Source: Anodontia alba (taxonomy: Eukaryota; Mollusca; Bivalvia; Lucinida; Lucinidae). Taken from it: a DNA stretch of 64,000 nt. How positions within the stretch are numbered: position 1 is the stretch's first letter; every line of letters starts with the position of its first letter. Location: contig OZ024834.1 of NCBI GenBank assembly GCA_964016985.1, positions 83,860,289 to 83,924,288 of the forward strand, given 5' to 3'. Under the pieces are notes generated by a model. That model did not search any database, had not been told where the DNA came from, and worked only from the letters and a program-made list of their open reading frames with translations. Below, piece after piece: positions 1 through 10,913 of this stretch. Both the position numbers and the translations under genes were made by a program.

Positions 1-2862
1 TGACCGTAATGTACCGACTGACTTTCTGCAGACCAAACAGGGAGAAATAAATGAATATGTTATCAGGATAGAGAGCGCTGTATCATCACAGGAGCATTTA
101 GATAAAACGTATGATGACTTTGTAGACTTTATAAAGGATGAAATGCGTATCAAATTGAATCACAGAAAAATAAATGCAGTGGTTGGAAATTGTAATAAAA
201 AGAGAAAAGTAAAGAAACCCTGGTGGTCCCAAAACTTGACAGAACTGTGGAACAGAACCTGTAAAGCAGAGGAGGAAATGCTGAAAAGAAAAAATGTACA
301 AAAGCAACGTTTGAGAGCAATATATGTCGCCGAACGGAAGCTCTTCAATCGAGAATGCCAGAGGGCGAAAAGGGCTTATCAAAGGAACATCCAGAATGAG
401 ATTGAAAGTCTAGATTCTGGCAACAACCAGGAATTCTGGAAAAAGATAGGGAAAATCGGTGTTGGCAAAGAGAGACAAAATCAAATACCAATGGAGGTCA
501 CTCTGCCATGTGGAACTGTAACCTCTGACATAAGTTCAGTGTTAACGGTATGGCAAACACATTTTAAGGATCTATTAAACGCTAATTCAGAGGGTAAAAC
601 TGAGAGTGCTACACTTCAGGCAGATTTGGGCTCGGAAAATATGGATGCAAACATTAGTTTAAATACAAACATTACTCTGCTGGAGATTAAAAACGCCCTA
701 CATCGTTTGAAGAATAGAAAAGCATGTGGTATAGATGAAATCCCTGCTGAGATCTTAAAAAATCACAATTTATTGGTACTTATAGAGGTTCTTTTCAACC
801 AGTGCTTCACACTAGGCAGAATCCCTGAAATGTGGAAAAGTGGGATAATTACACCTGTTCTAAAATCGTCTACTGCGGATAAACGTGACCCAGTAAATTA
901 CCGGGGTATTACTATAACGCCAGCCATATATAAATTATATTGTAATGTTTTAAACAATAGATTACTGGAATGGGAAAATGATAACCATATTCTTTGTGAA
1001 AACCAGAATGGCTTCAGGAAGGGACGCAGCACAGTAGACCATATTATTTCACTTACATCTATAATCGAGACAAGAAAACTTAAGCGTCAATCAACATTCA
1101 CTGCTTTTATTGACTTCTCAAAGGCATATGATTCAATCGACAGAGATCTACTCTTCAAAAAACTTGCGGATTTAGGTCTAAAAGGAAGAATGCATAAAGC
1201 AATAGCATCCCTTTACGAAAGTGTGAAGTGTTGTGTTCGTGTTAATGCTTTCAAAACGGATATTTTCGAAGTGAATTGTGGACTTAAACAGGGGTGTACA
1301 CTCTCAACCCTATTATTCAACTTGTATGTGAACGACTTGGTTACAAAAATAAACAGTTTGGATATTGGGATAGAAATAGATGGGGAAAAGGTTGCAGTCA
1401 TGCTATATGCTGATGATTTGGTTCTAATTTCCGCTTCAGAAGATGACCTACAAATACTACTAAACGAGCTTCATATTTGGTGTTCAACTAACAGTCTGAA
1501 AATTAATGAACAGAAGTCTAACATTGTTCATTTTCGCCCATTAAGTGTAACTCAAACTGGCTATAACTTTAAGTGTGGTGATAAGTTCTTAAAGCTAGTG
1601 TCCCAATATACATATCTAGGAATATTACTGACAGAGAAGCTAGACTATAACAAAATGGCAAACCATGTGTCTAAGGCCGCCAATAGAGCCCTAGGATTAG
1701 TCATTGCCAAAAGCAAGTCTTTGGGCGGACTTCCATTTAGTACCTTTACAAAGCTATTTGATTCAATAGTTTGGAGCGTAGTAAGTTATGGAGCAGCAGT
1801 TTGGGGCAGTAGACAGTTTTCCAGCATAAATTCGGTGTATATGAGAGCAGCAAGGTATTATTTAGGAGTAGGGAAATATACTCCAAACTCTGCTGTACAG
1901 GGTGACACAGGGTGGAAACCGACCATAGTACGACAATGGTCTACTGTATTGAACCAGTGGCTCCGTCTAAAATCAATGGATAGTAATAGATTAAATAGAA
2001 AAATCTTCGATTGGGCTGAAACAAATTCGAACGGGCGCTGTCAAAACCTTAATTATCGAGTGAACAAAATGTTAGAAGAAGCTGGATTACAGTACCAGCC
2101 AGGAATCACTAATCCAGCCATTCTAAAGCGAAACCTGTCAGACTATCTCTCCCAGAAGTTTCTAGATACGTGGTCAGAGGATGTGAACCGTGAAAGTGCC
2201 CGGTACGGAAGTGGACGAAATAAATTGCGCACTTATAGGCTGTTTAAGAGTGACTATGAAGCTGAAAATTACCTTAACTGTGTTATGCCTCATAAGCATA
2301 GGAGTGCCTTTGCTAAATTCCGTTGTGGAGTAGCGCCTATACGTCTTGAAACCGGTAGATACGAGAGACTACCTGTAGAACAGAGAACGTGTTTTCACTG
2401 CGAAGGCCTAATCGAGAATGAAGAACATATACTATTAAACTGTCCATTATACCATGATTTAAGGGCCAATATGTTCCTATTACTAGTAGAAGAATTCCCT
2501 GATATAGAACGCAGTACAGATCGGGATAAATTGGTATCAATTTTGAATTGCAAGCTTAACAAAAGTATACGCACTTGTGCCAAAACCTGTTTTGAAATAC
2601 TGAGAAAGAGACGCGATCTCTTGTATAAGTAATTGTGATAAAGTGTGTGCGGACAAATACCTACACAAATACACTCAGATTTAAAATTTTAAAACTCTTA
2701 ATGTTAGTTTTAAGGTTGTGAATATGTATAAATGTACATTCCATATAGTCTCTCATAGCTCTCAAGCAGAGCGTCTCATTTATGAATGTTTTATGAACCT
2801 TTTCTTATGAGGTGAGACTCAAATAAAATTATTGTATTGTATTGTATTGTATTGTATTGTAT
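1..2862 (+). mobile_element. 3' part of a LINE with pentanucleotide (ATTGT)n tail
   Basis: Contains the RT ORF, a ~200-bp 3' UTR, an AATAAA signal at about 2822 and six ATTGT units at 2831-2860. A short microsatellite tail instead of poly(A) is known for several non-LTR clades. The 5' end and any target-site duplication lie outside the window. Confidence 0.85.
2..2632 (+). CDS. Non-LTR retrotransposon reverse transcriptase ORF, 5' part outside the window
   Basis: The frame is open from base 2 with no stop before the TAA at 2630-2632, so the protein enters from the left; the first in-window ATG at 143 is probably internal. Seen: NYRGI, GFRKGRSTVDHI, an aspartate-bearing FIDFSKAYDS block near 1106-1135, GLKQGC near 1280, catalytic YADD at 1406-1417, then LKINEQKS and YLGI. 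After the RT comes SIVWSVVSYGAAVWG, usual downstream of LINE RTs, and a C-terminal C-x2-C-x8-H-x4-C zinc motif at 2390-2443. It copies element RNA at a nicked target site (family knowledge). The endonuclease expected upstream is not in the window. No frameshift or stop interrupts about 876 codons, so the copy is young. Clade (jockey/CR1/RTE-like) is not certain; no RNase H was recognised. Confidence 0.93.
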   Translation, partial: DRNVPTDFLQTKQGEINEYVIRIESAVSSQEHLDKTYDDFVDFIKDEMRIKLNHRKINAVVGNCNKKRKVKKPWWSQNLTELWNRTCKAEEEMLKRKNVQKQRLRAIYVAERKLFNRECQRAKRAYQRNIQNEIESLDSGNNQEFWKKIGKIGVGKERQNQIPMEVTLPCGTVTSDISSVLTVWQTHFKDLLNANSEGKTESATLQADLGSENMDANISLNTNITLLEIKNALHRLKNRKACGIDEIPAEILKNHNLLVLIEVLFNQCFTLGRIPEMWKSGIITPVLKSSTADKRDPVNYRGITITPAIYKLYCNVLNNRLLEWENDNHILCENQNGFRKGRSTVDHIISLTSIIETRKLKRQSTFTAFIDFSKAYDSIDRDLLFKKLADLGLKGRMHKAIASLYESVKCCVRVNAFKTDIFEVNCGLKQGCTLSTLLFNLYVNDLVTKINSLDIGIEIDGEKVAVMLYADDLVLISASEDDLQILLNELHIWCSTNSLKINEQKSNIVHFRPLSVTQTGYNFKCGDKFLKLVSQYTYLGILLTEKLDYNKMANHVSKAANRALGLVIAKSKSLGGLPFSTFTKLFDSIVWSVVSYGAAVWGSRQFSSINSVYMRAARYYLGVGKYTPNSAVQGDTGWKPTIVRQWSTVLNQWLRLKSMDSNRLNRKIFDWAETNSNGRCQNLNYRVNKMLEEAGLQYQPGITNPAILKRNLSDYLSQKFLDTWSEDVNRESARYGSGRNKLRTYRLFKSDYEAENYLNCVMPHKHRSAFAKFRCGVAPIRLETGRYERLPVEQRTCFHCEGLIENEEHILLNCPLYHDLRANMFLLLVEEFPDIERSTDRDKLVSILNCKLNKSIRTCAKTCFEILRKRRDLLYK

Positions 2863-2932
2863 CGACTGTCAAACTTTATTTTTTGTTGTTTTCTTTTTTG
2901 TGGGGGTGGGGGAGGGGTAAAAATTTTAAGCC

Positions 2933-3092
2933 TTAACCTTTTCCACTCTCTGGGCTACTTCAGCAGCAAAAAACTGGTGATATTTGTTGAATTTTTCCCC
3001 AGAAAATAGGATTTGACATTTCATGCAAATTGTTTGCAATGGAGATGCTTTGCAAGAAATGTCAAACCATTTCCTTTTTTGGGGTGGGGGTG
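2933..3092. mobile_element. Family J MITE, degenerate copy J1
   Basis: J consensus ends are TTAACCTTTACCACTCTCTG and TTAACGCTTAGCACTCTGG, enclosing inverted arms with core GACATTTCATGCAAATTGTC. Here the left arm is clear (CTTAACCTTTTCCACTCTCTG, arm at 3013-3032), the right arm is eroded and the far terminus is lost in a G-rich stretch. Confidence 0.7.
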
Positions 3093-3105
3093 ATATTTGA
3101 TCCCT

Positions 3106-3260
3106 AAACGTTTATCACTTTCTTGGCTAATTCAGCATGCGATAAAGTGGTTATTGCTTAGTTTATCCAGAAAATAGGATTTGACACTTCATGCAAATAG
3201 TCTTCATTGGAGACAATTTTCATGAAATGTCAAATCCTGTTTTGAAAATAAAACATACAG
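3106..3260. mobile_element. Family J MITE, copy J2
   Basis: Second J-like copy directly after J1. Arms at 3176-3200 and 3210-3236 pair around a short CATTGGAG-type centre. Ends are diverged. Confidence 0.65.
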
Positions 3261-3295
3261 AGGAAAATTGTTCAGGATAAGTATTTGGTGATTGT

Positions 3296-3450
3296 ATTTT
3301 TTTCTCCATAAAAACATATGTTGTGGGTACTCATTAGATGAGCCTCACCAAGGTTCTTCAAATGAGTACTCATAACATGTTTTTGCTTCACCGAGGTGCA
3401 TCAAATTAATACCTACAACATATGTTTTAATGGAGAACTGGAGAAAATTG
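3296..3450. mobile_element. Family C-like hairpin element with extra internal repeat
   Basis: ACATATGTTGTGGGTACTC at 3315-3333 pairs with a distal arm ending ACAACATATGT near 3425. Between them is a second, diverged arm (GAGTACTCATAACATG), so the copy looks like a partly duplicated hairpin. C terminal repeats are not visible. Confidence 0.6.
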
Positions 3451-4130
3451 TCCCAAATTTATGTTGTCTGCAAAACTTTTACCCAAAGTGCTAACTGATA
3501 AGTACTATGCTAATTCGCGCCACCAATGGGTCCTAAGTTTATGAAATAGCTAATTGTCTTTATGCTGTGAACAAATAGCCCAAAGCTATTTATGTACCTC
3601 TCTTGAAAGAAATGTCCTGTTTGTACACCTCTGTCCATCTGATGGTCTGTGTGAGCTTTGCGGACTGGTTTCAAACTACTAAATTATCAAATTACCAATA
3701 ATTTAAACCTCTAAATTTGCGGGTTTTTTTTTTTTTTTCTAATCATGTATGTACCCTAATACTACTACTATGCTCAGGCACAGAATGGCCAGTAGGATTG
3801 TTTAGCATAAGCATCTGCACATACTGATCTTAACAATCAGATCTGTAACACACATTAAGCAAAGAGCATAACCTTGCTCAGAAAGCGCAATGGGGTGTTG
3901 GCTCACAAAGAGCACATACCTGAAGGTTGCTTAAAACGCAGTAATATTTGATATTACTCATTTATGCTAAAAAAGGGATATTGACAAATAGATAAGAACT
4001 TTAGACCCAAATCAGACGCCGCATATCATGGTGTCTGGTGAGCATTGATTAAACACACTTGATTGCATTCTGATTAATAGGTTTCTTTAATCTGTGGTGA
4101 TAGTACTGATGTGAAATAGGTTACCTAGGT
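3451..4130. other. No recognisable feature
   Basis: AT-rich sequence with a T run at 3722-3738. No ORF, RNA gene or clear repeat was found. Confidence 0.5.
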
Positions 4131-4150
4131 CACCTTAAAGAGTAGGTAGC

Positions 4151-4279
4151 TTTAATAACTGTACTAACAAATGTCTTAGGATAACCTAACTTAATAACGG
4201 AGGTATGGAGACTGCCCTTTGAGGTTAAGAAGTGGATGACATAGGCCTTTCCCCTGTACTCATTATCCATATGTTTTTT

Positions 4280-4319
<40 letters not shown>

Positions 4320-4462
4320 TCGTATTGTAACAACAAATGTCTTAGGATAACTTAATAACGGAGGTACGCAGACTGTCCTATGATGTTAAGAAGTGGATGA
4401 CATAGGTCTTTCTCCCGTATTCATTATCCATAGGCTTCTTTCTTTCTTTCTTTCTTTCTTTA
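4151..4462. repeat. Tandem duplication of ~180 bp, each copy ending in (CTTT)n
   Basis: A block beginning AACAAATGTCTTAGGATAAC and ending CATTATCCATA is present twice (4166-4270 and 4330-4432), each followed by a TTTC microsatellite (4274-4321 and 4435-4462). The second copy has a small deletion and substitutions. Unequal exchange or slippage is likely. Confidence 0.85.
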
Positions 4463-5090
4463 GTTTATGGTTATCATAAAGTATTTTTTTTTATTCATTC
4501 ATTCATTTTTTTTTTCAAATTACTTATATTTAATTAAATTTTCCCATTTGTTTTCTCCAGGTGAAATGATCGTTTTTCTTTCAAAAATTGTACCAAACTA
4601 TCATCAGTAATTAAATACAACCTTAATTAATCAACTCATTTGTTCTCTTAGATTAACTATTGTTCTTCATTTTAAAATCTTACTGAATTACCATTCATTA
4701 AATATAACACTTTTTTAATTTATTAATTGCTTTTGTTTTCTTAGGTTAAACTATTTAAATTCGTTTAAAAATCATATTGAATTATCTATAACTAAGTACA
4801 ACACTTTTTATTCAATTTGAAATAATGAAATAATAATAATAATAATAGTAATAATAATTTATTTTAATCAATTAATTAATATTTTGTTATTATCATTATT
4901 AATCAATTCTTAGGTTAAACAACTGATATTCTTTTGAAAATCATACTGAATAATCTGCTGACATTCATTCATTCATTTATTCATTCATTCTAACTCGGAC
5001 CTATTCCAGTGTATATTGGGTCCAAGAGCAATGCATCCACACATGATTTAATCTGAATTGTAGTAGTACTGTAGGTGTGTGACACTGGGT
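4463..5090. other. AT-rich non-coding stretch
   Basis: Low-complexity AATAAT and ATTCATTC patches (near 4492, 4835 and 4965). No gene seen. Confidence 0.5.
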
Positions 5091-5339
5091 TGATTACACA
5101 CCAGCTACACAGGTAAGACGACGCTTACGGGCCTCCAGTCAAAGGGAATTAATCGAAACCGATCTAAATTGGAATATCGATAACCTGAGTGACAGTTCCT
5201 GTAGTACGATAATTCCTGGTAGTGATCTGTTCTCTATTGGTCGATGTATTCTGAAATCCATTTATGCTGTAAGCGGACAATTAAGACCCTAATCAGACTG
5301 TTCGAATGCACGGGCAGATCCGGGACTTCGTTGTCTGCA

Positions 5340-5530
5340 TACGACACGAGATTTTTTTTTATTTTTATTTATTTATGTATTTATTTTTTATTTATTAATT
5401 TATTTATTTATTTTATTTTATTTTATTTTATTTTTATTTTTTTTTTGCCGAATTCATTCGATAACCATCTTGGGTAAGTAGATAAGTAGATATTCATTTT
5501 ACCTATTTTTTTTTTTTTTTTTTTTTTCTA
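5340..5530. repeat. T-rich (TTTA)n and poly(T) tracts
   Basis: TTTA/TTTTA units at 5351-5448 and a T run at 5508-5527. The ORF reading through it encodes only low-complexity F/I/L residues. Confidence 0.85.
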
Positions 5531-5692
5531 ATAGGCTATTGATAAATTCAAATCCAGGTCAATCTGAATGTAAAGAGAAAGGCGAAGTTTTACTGCTAAT
5601 TGCCAATTATGGTATCCAAAAGCGTTCGATTTTCGATAAGAACGACCAAGTCGACCGCCAACAAAATAAACCTTACCATGTAACCGTTGGTT

Positions 5693-5755
5693 TAGAGGAT
5701 TATCAAACAGGATTATAAGAATGAATATTTAGTCACTGGAGACTGGAGCCAGTCG
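5693..5755. mobile_element. Family A foldback, solitary right arm
   Basis: Carries GGATTATCAAACAGGATTAT followed by TTTAGTCACTGGAGACTGG and AGCCAGTC, the right arm of family A. The left arm and central hairpin are missing. Confidence 0.75.
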
Positions 5756-6128
5756 AAACACCCGGCTAGAGTGCTGGGCTTCTCTTATATACTGTTTGAT
5801 ACCTGAAGCTGGCCCGAGCCCAAGTATTAAGGTCACCTACAAATTTTAAATATTTACGGTAACTTTGTTTAATTGGCTTTAAATTGGTATGTAACGAACA
5901 ATTTGCAGATTACTACAAATTACTCCTCGACGGGAGATTGACCTGAACAGTCCGACCCAGACTGATGAAAGAATCACGTTCAGGCTACTAAACCACAGGA
6001 GAATGACCAGACAAATTAAACAGTCACATTCAGGCTTTACTACTCCATAAGAGAATGTCAAAGTCTCCTTCAGAATATCTTTTTAATGCTGCTAAAGCTT
6101 GCATTACTACGGAAGGTTGATCCGGACA

Positions 6129-6131
<3 letters not shown>

Positions 6132-6168
<37 letters not shown>

Positions 6169-6219
6169 AGAAAAAGTGTAAGCACGTTAACTCACGAGCT
6201 CAATATTACTTCTCTGACA

Positions 6220-6254
<35 letters not shown>

Positions 6255-6267
6255 GGGGGGGAGAGAG
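6132..6267. repeat. (GA)n microsatellites with G homopolymer
   Basis: GA repeats at 6132-6168 and 6221-6243 are followed by an 18-bp G run at 6244-6261. The overlapping ORF is an artefact of the repeat. Confidence 0.95.
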
Positions 6268-6617
6268 TTGCCTATCCTATATACATTTTGTAATACAAAA
6301 TTACTATAATTTGTTTAGAAAATATATCACATAAGAAGCTAAGAAGCTTCGCTAGCAATACAATCCTGTATAATTACATATTACCATTTTATCATAAATA
6401 AATGTACTAAGTAAAGAAGTGTAGCCATAGCTTCATAATCATATTTTACTCCAAAATATAAAGCAATAAGTATTGCTACAACTTTGAAAGAAATTTATTT
6501 TTGTATGTGCGCGTATTAAAAGGTACTCACCATTATGGTGCATAGACGTTAAAGCTAATATGTCACTGGGCTGCGGCAGCTCACGACAAAACGAAATCAA
6601 AGTACTGACAGCACTGG

Positions 6618-6981
6618 TGGGTCGATTGTCTCTGAGTGGAGGCTGCGAAAAAATGGTCCTGAATGGGGACTTAGACTACGTCTTCAACCCTTAACTTCCT
6701 GTAATTTAAGCAAACAGTGCAGACCCGTTCTGCGGCGTCTGATCAGGGTCTGCACTGTTTGCCAATGTCTCAAATGTCCCAGTCCACGTTTTACGGATAG
6801 CCCTCTAGTAACAGCACCCTGACGTCACAGTGACAAGAATAGCGCGGCTATAAATAACCGTTACCTGGAATTCGCCTCTAGCGCGGTCTGATTACATTGG
6901 TCAATGATAATCACGTGGACAATAACCGTAAGAAAATTTTGGCGTTTGTATACTATGGCTCAATTGTAAATAATCGATCCA
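6618..6981 (+). mobile_element. Family E element, copy E1 with promoter-like block
   Basis: Bounded by TGGGTCGATTGT (6618) and an imperfect inverse ending near 6981. Inside are the hairpin arms of the GCAAACAGTG class (6710-6765), then a block with TGACGTCA (6822) and TATAAATA (6850), then CAATGATAATCACGTGGAC. Eight copies or partial copies lie in the window. Non-autonomous; no ORF. Confidence 0.85.
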
Positions 6982-7234
6982 AAAATGCCACAATCTCGGA
7001 GCACAGCCTTTCCGAGGCAGCAAGAGGAGAAGAGTTGAGTAACAAATAATCACAAAACAAACGCCAGATATCATAACTACCGACGCACAAAGAACTGCAA
7101 CAGTGGAACCGCCTTGGAAAGGTCAGTACGAAAACAACTCGGGGGCTAAAACCAGTTTTGCTCGCGCGAAACCTCGCCCTAAATTCCAGTGCAGCTCAAA
7201 ATTACTAGTATATGGTCGGTCTGCATAGGGGTTC

Positions 7235-7307
7235 TTAGACTGGCTCCAGTCTCCAATGACTAAATATATTTCTCATAATCCTGTTTGATAATCCACTAAA
7301 ATAAAAC

Positions 7308-7339
<32 letters not shown>

Positions 7340-7499
7340 GATCATGACTATAAAGGCTGGCCACTAGTGACCATCCTTTATAGTCATGATATTACTGTTT
7401 TTTGTTTTTTTTTGTTTTTTTTTTGTTTTTTTTTTTAGTGGATTATTAAACAGGTTATAAGAAAAAAATATTTAGTAACTAGAGACTGGAGCCAGTCTA
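7235..7499. mobile_element. Family A foldback, full copy A2 with 8-bp target duplication
   Basis: Terminal TAGACTGGCTCCAGTCT and its inverse enclose arms TTTGATAATCCACT/AGTGGATTATTAAA and a central hairpin CATGACTATAAAGGCTGG. A/T runs have expanded within the arms. AGGGGTTC flanks both sides (7227-7234, 7500-7507). Eight-bp duplications are typical of hAT elements; assignment is inference. Confidence 0.88.
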
Positions 7500-7848
7500 A
7501 GGGGTTCCCTACCTCATCTGAAAACATCACAGTGAGACACATACAATAAAAAACACTGTGATGAAACAAAGCAAAATGCTCAATGGCGATCTGAAGCCAG
7601 AACACAAGAAATCCACAAACATATACGGTGGACCCGACCACAGGCATTGATAATCAGGCACCAACCATCTGAAGCAGGTTGAAGAGCGAGCCGTCATTTA
7701 GTCTGAGGACCGACCCACCGTCGTGCAATTAAAGAGGGGAGCAAAGTTATCAGCCATAATTGGATTGACAACCATGCATGCCATTTACCACAGAATACCC
7801 CTTTTTGTTATATGTCTTCAAGTAGCAAATGACAGTCTTTTTAAATTG

Positions 7849-8165
7849 CATTACGAAAACACGCCTATTCAAATATACTGAAAATTTTACCACCAAAAAA
7901 TTGAAAATTTTCAGATAAAAAATTCTATTTTTATTTTTTTTATTTTTTTTTTATTTTTTTTTTTTTTTTTTTCATATTTCTGCTCAAAACATAGATTGTG
8001 GGTACTCGTTAGAACCGCCTCGATGAGGCGGTTCTAACGAGTACCCACAATCTATGTTTTTGAGCAGAAATAAGAAAAATAATGTGTACCCCTGTAAACC
8101 CCAGTTTTACTATATAAAAGTGGGGTTTAAGGGGGTCAAAATTATATAGGCATGTTTTCGTGATG
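7849..8165 (+). mobile_element. Family B MITE, copy B1
   Basis: Starts CATTACGAAAACACGCCTAT and ends as the inverse of CATCACGAAAACATGCC. The central near-perfect hairpin (7992-8053) has lower stem ATTGTGGGTACTCGTTAGAA and upper stem ACCGCCTCG. A second stem pair GTAAACCCCAGTTTTACTAT/GTGGGGTTTAAGG lies distally. T-tract expansion makes this copy 317 bp rather than about 280. Confidence 0.92.
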
Positions 8166-8232
8166 GTTCCGAAAAAGTCAGTTTTGCCAACAATCTTTTT
8201 AAATTTGTTAGACTAAGTCGCCATAAAATTAA

Positions 8233-8339
8233 GTGACCAGCTTTTATAGTCATGATATTATTTTGGTTTTATTTTCGTGGATTATCAAACAGGATTATAA
8301 GAATGTATATTTAGTCACTGGAGACTGGAGCCAGTCTAA
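8233..8339. mobile_element. Family A right half, copy A3
   Basis: Starts inside the central hairpin (GACCAGCTTTTATAGTCATG) and runs to the terminal GGAGCCAGTCTA. The left half is absent. Confidence 0.8.
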
Positions 8340-8443
8340 GGTTCAAAGAGCTGGGCTATTTCCCCTTGACCTAATGAGTTGCATTTTTTTTCTGATTAAT
8401 TCTTCAAGGCGATGCAGATAATGACATGATGCTGACCGACAAT

Positions 8444-8872
8444 TAGACTGGCTCCAGTCTTCAGTGACTTAATATTTATTCCTATAATCCGGTTTGATAA
8501 TCCACTAAAAAAAAAAGGCTGGTTACTAGACTCCAGTGACCAGCCTTTATAGTCATGGTATTATTTTGATTTTAACATTCTTTCCTGATCATGAAATATT
8601 TTCTACGGTCATTCTCTCCCTTCCGCTGAATCAAGAGGGGCAGTTGTCAGTTTCTGACGAAAGAATGTGCACAATACTGGTTAACCGCTTAGAGGATTAA
8701 GCCTACCCAGTAAACGTGTGGTTAGGTAAACTGACCGCGCTCGACATGACCCCATTGGATTGACTGGGCCGTAAAACCTCAACACAAACAATTATTTTGA
8801 TTTTATTTTTGTGGATTATCAAAAAAAGATTTTAAGAATAAATATTTAGTCACTGTAGACTGGAGCCAGTCT
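8444..8872. mobile_element. Family A copy A4, split by a SINE
   Basis: Left arm and centre at 8444-8574; the right arm resumes at 8791 and ends GGAGCCAGTCT at 8872. The interruption is the SINE at 8575-8790. The target sequence is duplicated at the break. Confidence 0.88.
8575..8790 (+). mobile_element. Family S SINE, 5'-truncated, with 15-bp target duplication
   Basis: Body from ACATTCTTTCCTGATCATG to the 3' tail CCTCAACACAAACA; the tRNA-like head is missing. ATTATTTTGATTTTA occurs at 8560-8574 and 8791-8805, a perfect 15-bp duplication that fixes both ends. 5' truncation with a long duplication is the mark of LINE-driven target-primed insertion. Confidence 0.92.
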
Positions 8873-8889
8873 GTCAATTAGCTACTGCA

Positions 8890-9555
8890 AGCCAGGGTGT
8901 GCTGTTTGATTACATTATCTAATATTATGTAATCTATCTTCAATAACCTAACTCTGCTGTAACAAGCTCCCTCATTGCATGGCAGTCACTGTTTTGCACA
9001 CCAGCCATTTGATTGGCTAAATGACTGTTTGTAATTATACATATTTCACTCAGTGGGGCTAGGTGTTGAATACGTTGAGTTTAAGCCTTATGTTCTCTGA
9101 AAAATAAAACTGTCGTCTGCTGCAACTCTGATTAGTACTTAAAGAGTTAATCGAAAGGTTTCCCTTAGTTTGCAAATAAAAATTGTTCAGCAAAAACTTT
9201 GCTCGTAATACTATATTGGCAGTTAAATTTAAAGTGTATAAATGAATAAACGAAATAAAGAAAGTTAGAGCTTATATCTTGATTTTTACTTGTTAGCTTC
9301 CATCTTGAAATCTGTGACAATATTTCATTTGCATAACATTCGGGCGTGCCTCTGAAATAGGTTTTATTATATTATATATTGTTAAGTTACCTATATTGGA
9401 TAGATGGTCTCTATCACCAACGTCTTCAAAATGCAATAAACCGAGGTTTTTGCGAACTTCATAACATTGAAAAGAAAAAAACTTCAAAGAGAATTAGCTC
9501 CGGTTTTGCGTAAAAATCTCTCATCAATGTTTATTTTTCTGTTCATAAACATCCA
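8890..9555. other. No recognisable feature
   Basis: Unique-looking AT-rich sequence. No convincing ORF, RNA or repeat was found. Confidence 0.45.
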
Positions 9556-9700
9556 TTAACCTTTTTTCGTATTTTCCCATAAAATAGGCTTTTACATTTG
9601 TGTTAGGAGACAATTTGCATGAAATGTCGAAGCCTATTTGCTGCAAAAAGAATCAAAATGTCTTCTGCTGAATTTTCTTCCCAGCATGCTAAAACGTGGT
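9556..9700. mobile_element. Family J MITE, copy J3, left arm shortened
   Basis: CATTAACCTTTTTTCG start, one arm GACAATTTGCATGAAATGTC (9611-9630), then AAAATGTCTTCTGCTG and CCAGCATGCTAAA. The partner arm is mostly deleted. Confidence 0.75.
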
Positions 9701-10131
9701 ACAAAAAGCACCTTCCCAGTAAGTAGAGTGATCAATTACTATAAATTATTTCACTGTAATTGTCTCATCATTCGATCTCCATTAAACCTGCAACCCAGTA
9801 AATGTATTGTTTAATGATAATATCTTTTAAAATGAATTGACATGTAATTATAGAGAACACACAGAAGATGTCTGGGTTGGGACCAGGAATAAGGTTATAC
9901 ATAGATGCGAACGGCAAAGACCTGCATTCCGGCCGTGAAATAGCTGACTTATTATAATAAATGTAGCAAAAAAATAGTATCTGTCTTTCAATTGGATAAA
10001 ACGTAGGTTTTTCTCTGTCCCGATAAATTTGCGAACCCATATAAAATTGTGCGGAAAAACGCCATCCACACAATCTGGTCAAAACTTTCAATGTATGGAC
10101 CTTGTAAAATCCTTAATATCATAGACACATG

Positions 10132-10268
10132 TAGTCTGGCTCCAGTCTCCAGTGACTAAATATTTATTCTTATAATCCGGTGTGATAATCCATTAAAATA
10201 AAAACAAAATAATATTATGACTGTAAAGGCTGGTCACTAGTGACAAGCCTTTCTAGTCATGATATAAT
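10132..10268. mobile_element. Family A left half plus centre, copy A5
   Basis: TAGTCTGGCTCCAGTCTCCA through the central hairpin (AAAGGCTGGTCACTAGTGAC) to TAGTCATGATAT. The right arm is missing. Confidence 0.8.
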
Positions 10269-10418
10269 TATATTCATTATATTATTGCGTAGATACAAAT
10301 ATACAGGAAGTATAGACACAATTATATAAAAAAGGGGATTCAGAAGAAGTTCTAAAGAAAAAATATATATAGTATTCCAAAATTTCGCCTGCAGAAATTT
10401 ATCCAGTTTGCGAAGCGT

Positions 10419-10700
10419 CATTACGAGAACACGCCTATATAATTTCTACCCCCTTAAACCCCACTTTTATATAGTAAAACTGGGGTTTACAGGGGTATAC
10501 ATTATTTTTCTTATTTCTGCTCAAAAACATAGATTGTAGATACTCGTAAGAACCGCCTACCAAGGCGGTTCTAACGAGTACCCACAATCTATGTTTTGAG
10601 CAGAAATATGAAAAAAAAAATCAGAATTTTTATCTGAAAGCTTTCAGTTTTTTTGGTGGTGAAATTTTCAATATATTTGAATCGGCGTTTTTTCGTAATG
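10419..10700 (-). mobile_element. Family B MITE, copy B2 (inverted)
   Basis: 282 bp, reverse orientation. The hairpin at 10530-10593 has the ACCGCCT upper stem; one arm carries CTCGTAAGAA where the other has TTCTAACGAG, one of few mispairs. Ends CATTACGAGAACACGCC and GTTTTTTCGTAATG. Confidence 0.9.
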
Positions 10701-10913
10701 TAAGTACATCTTTGCTTATCGGTTTCGTAAGTGTGTGAGCTAATGCTTTTTAAGACATTACTTTATTTCTTTATTTTGAGATACCAAAATTGAACTGTCA
10801 GACCAAAACGTCCAGATCCATTGTTAGATAAACCAATCAGGCTTTCCTTTAATGGAATATGAAACCGCTGATCCCAATTTAAAACAGAGATATCGTCTAT
10901 ATTAAAAAGAATA

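Noticed and set aside
4130..4336. Lysine/glutamate-rich ORF
   Set aside because: Reads the (CTTT)n microsatellite in reverse.
6580..6990. Family E considered as a solo LTR
   Set aside because: Ends are inverted repeats TGGGTCGATTGT/ACAATCGACCCA rather than TG...CA direct-repeat LTR ends, and no polyprotein or primer-binding site is near.
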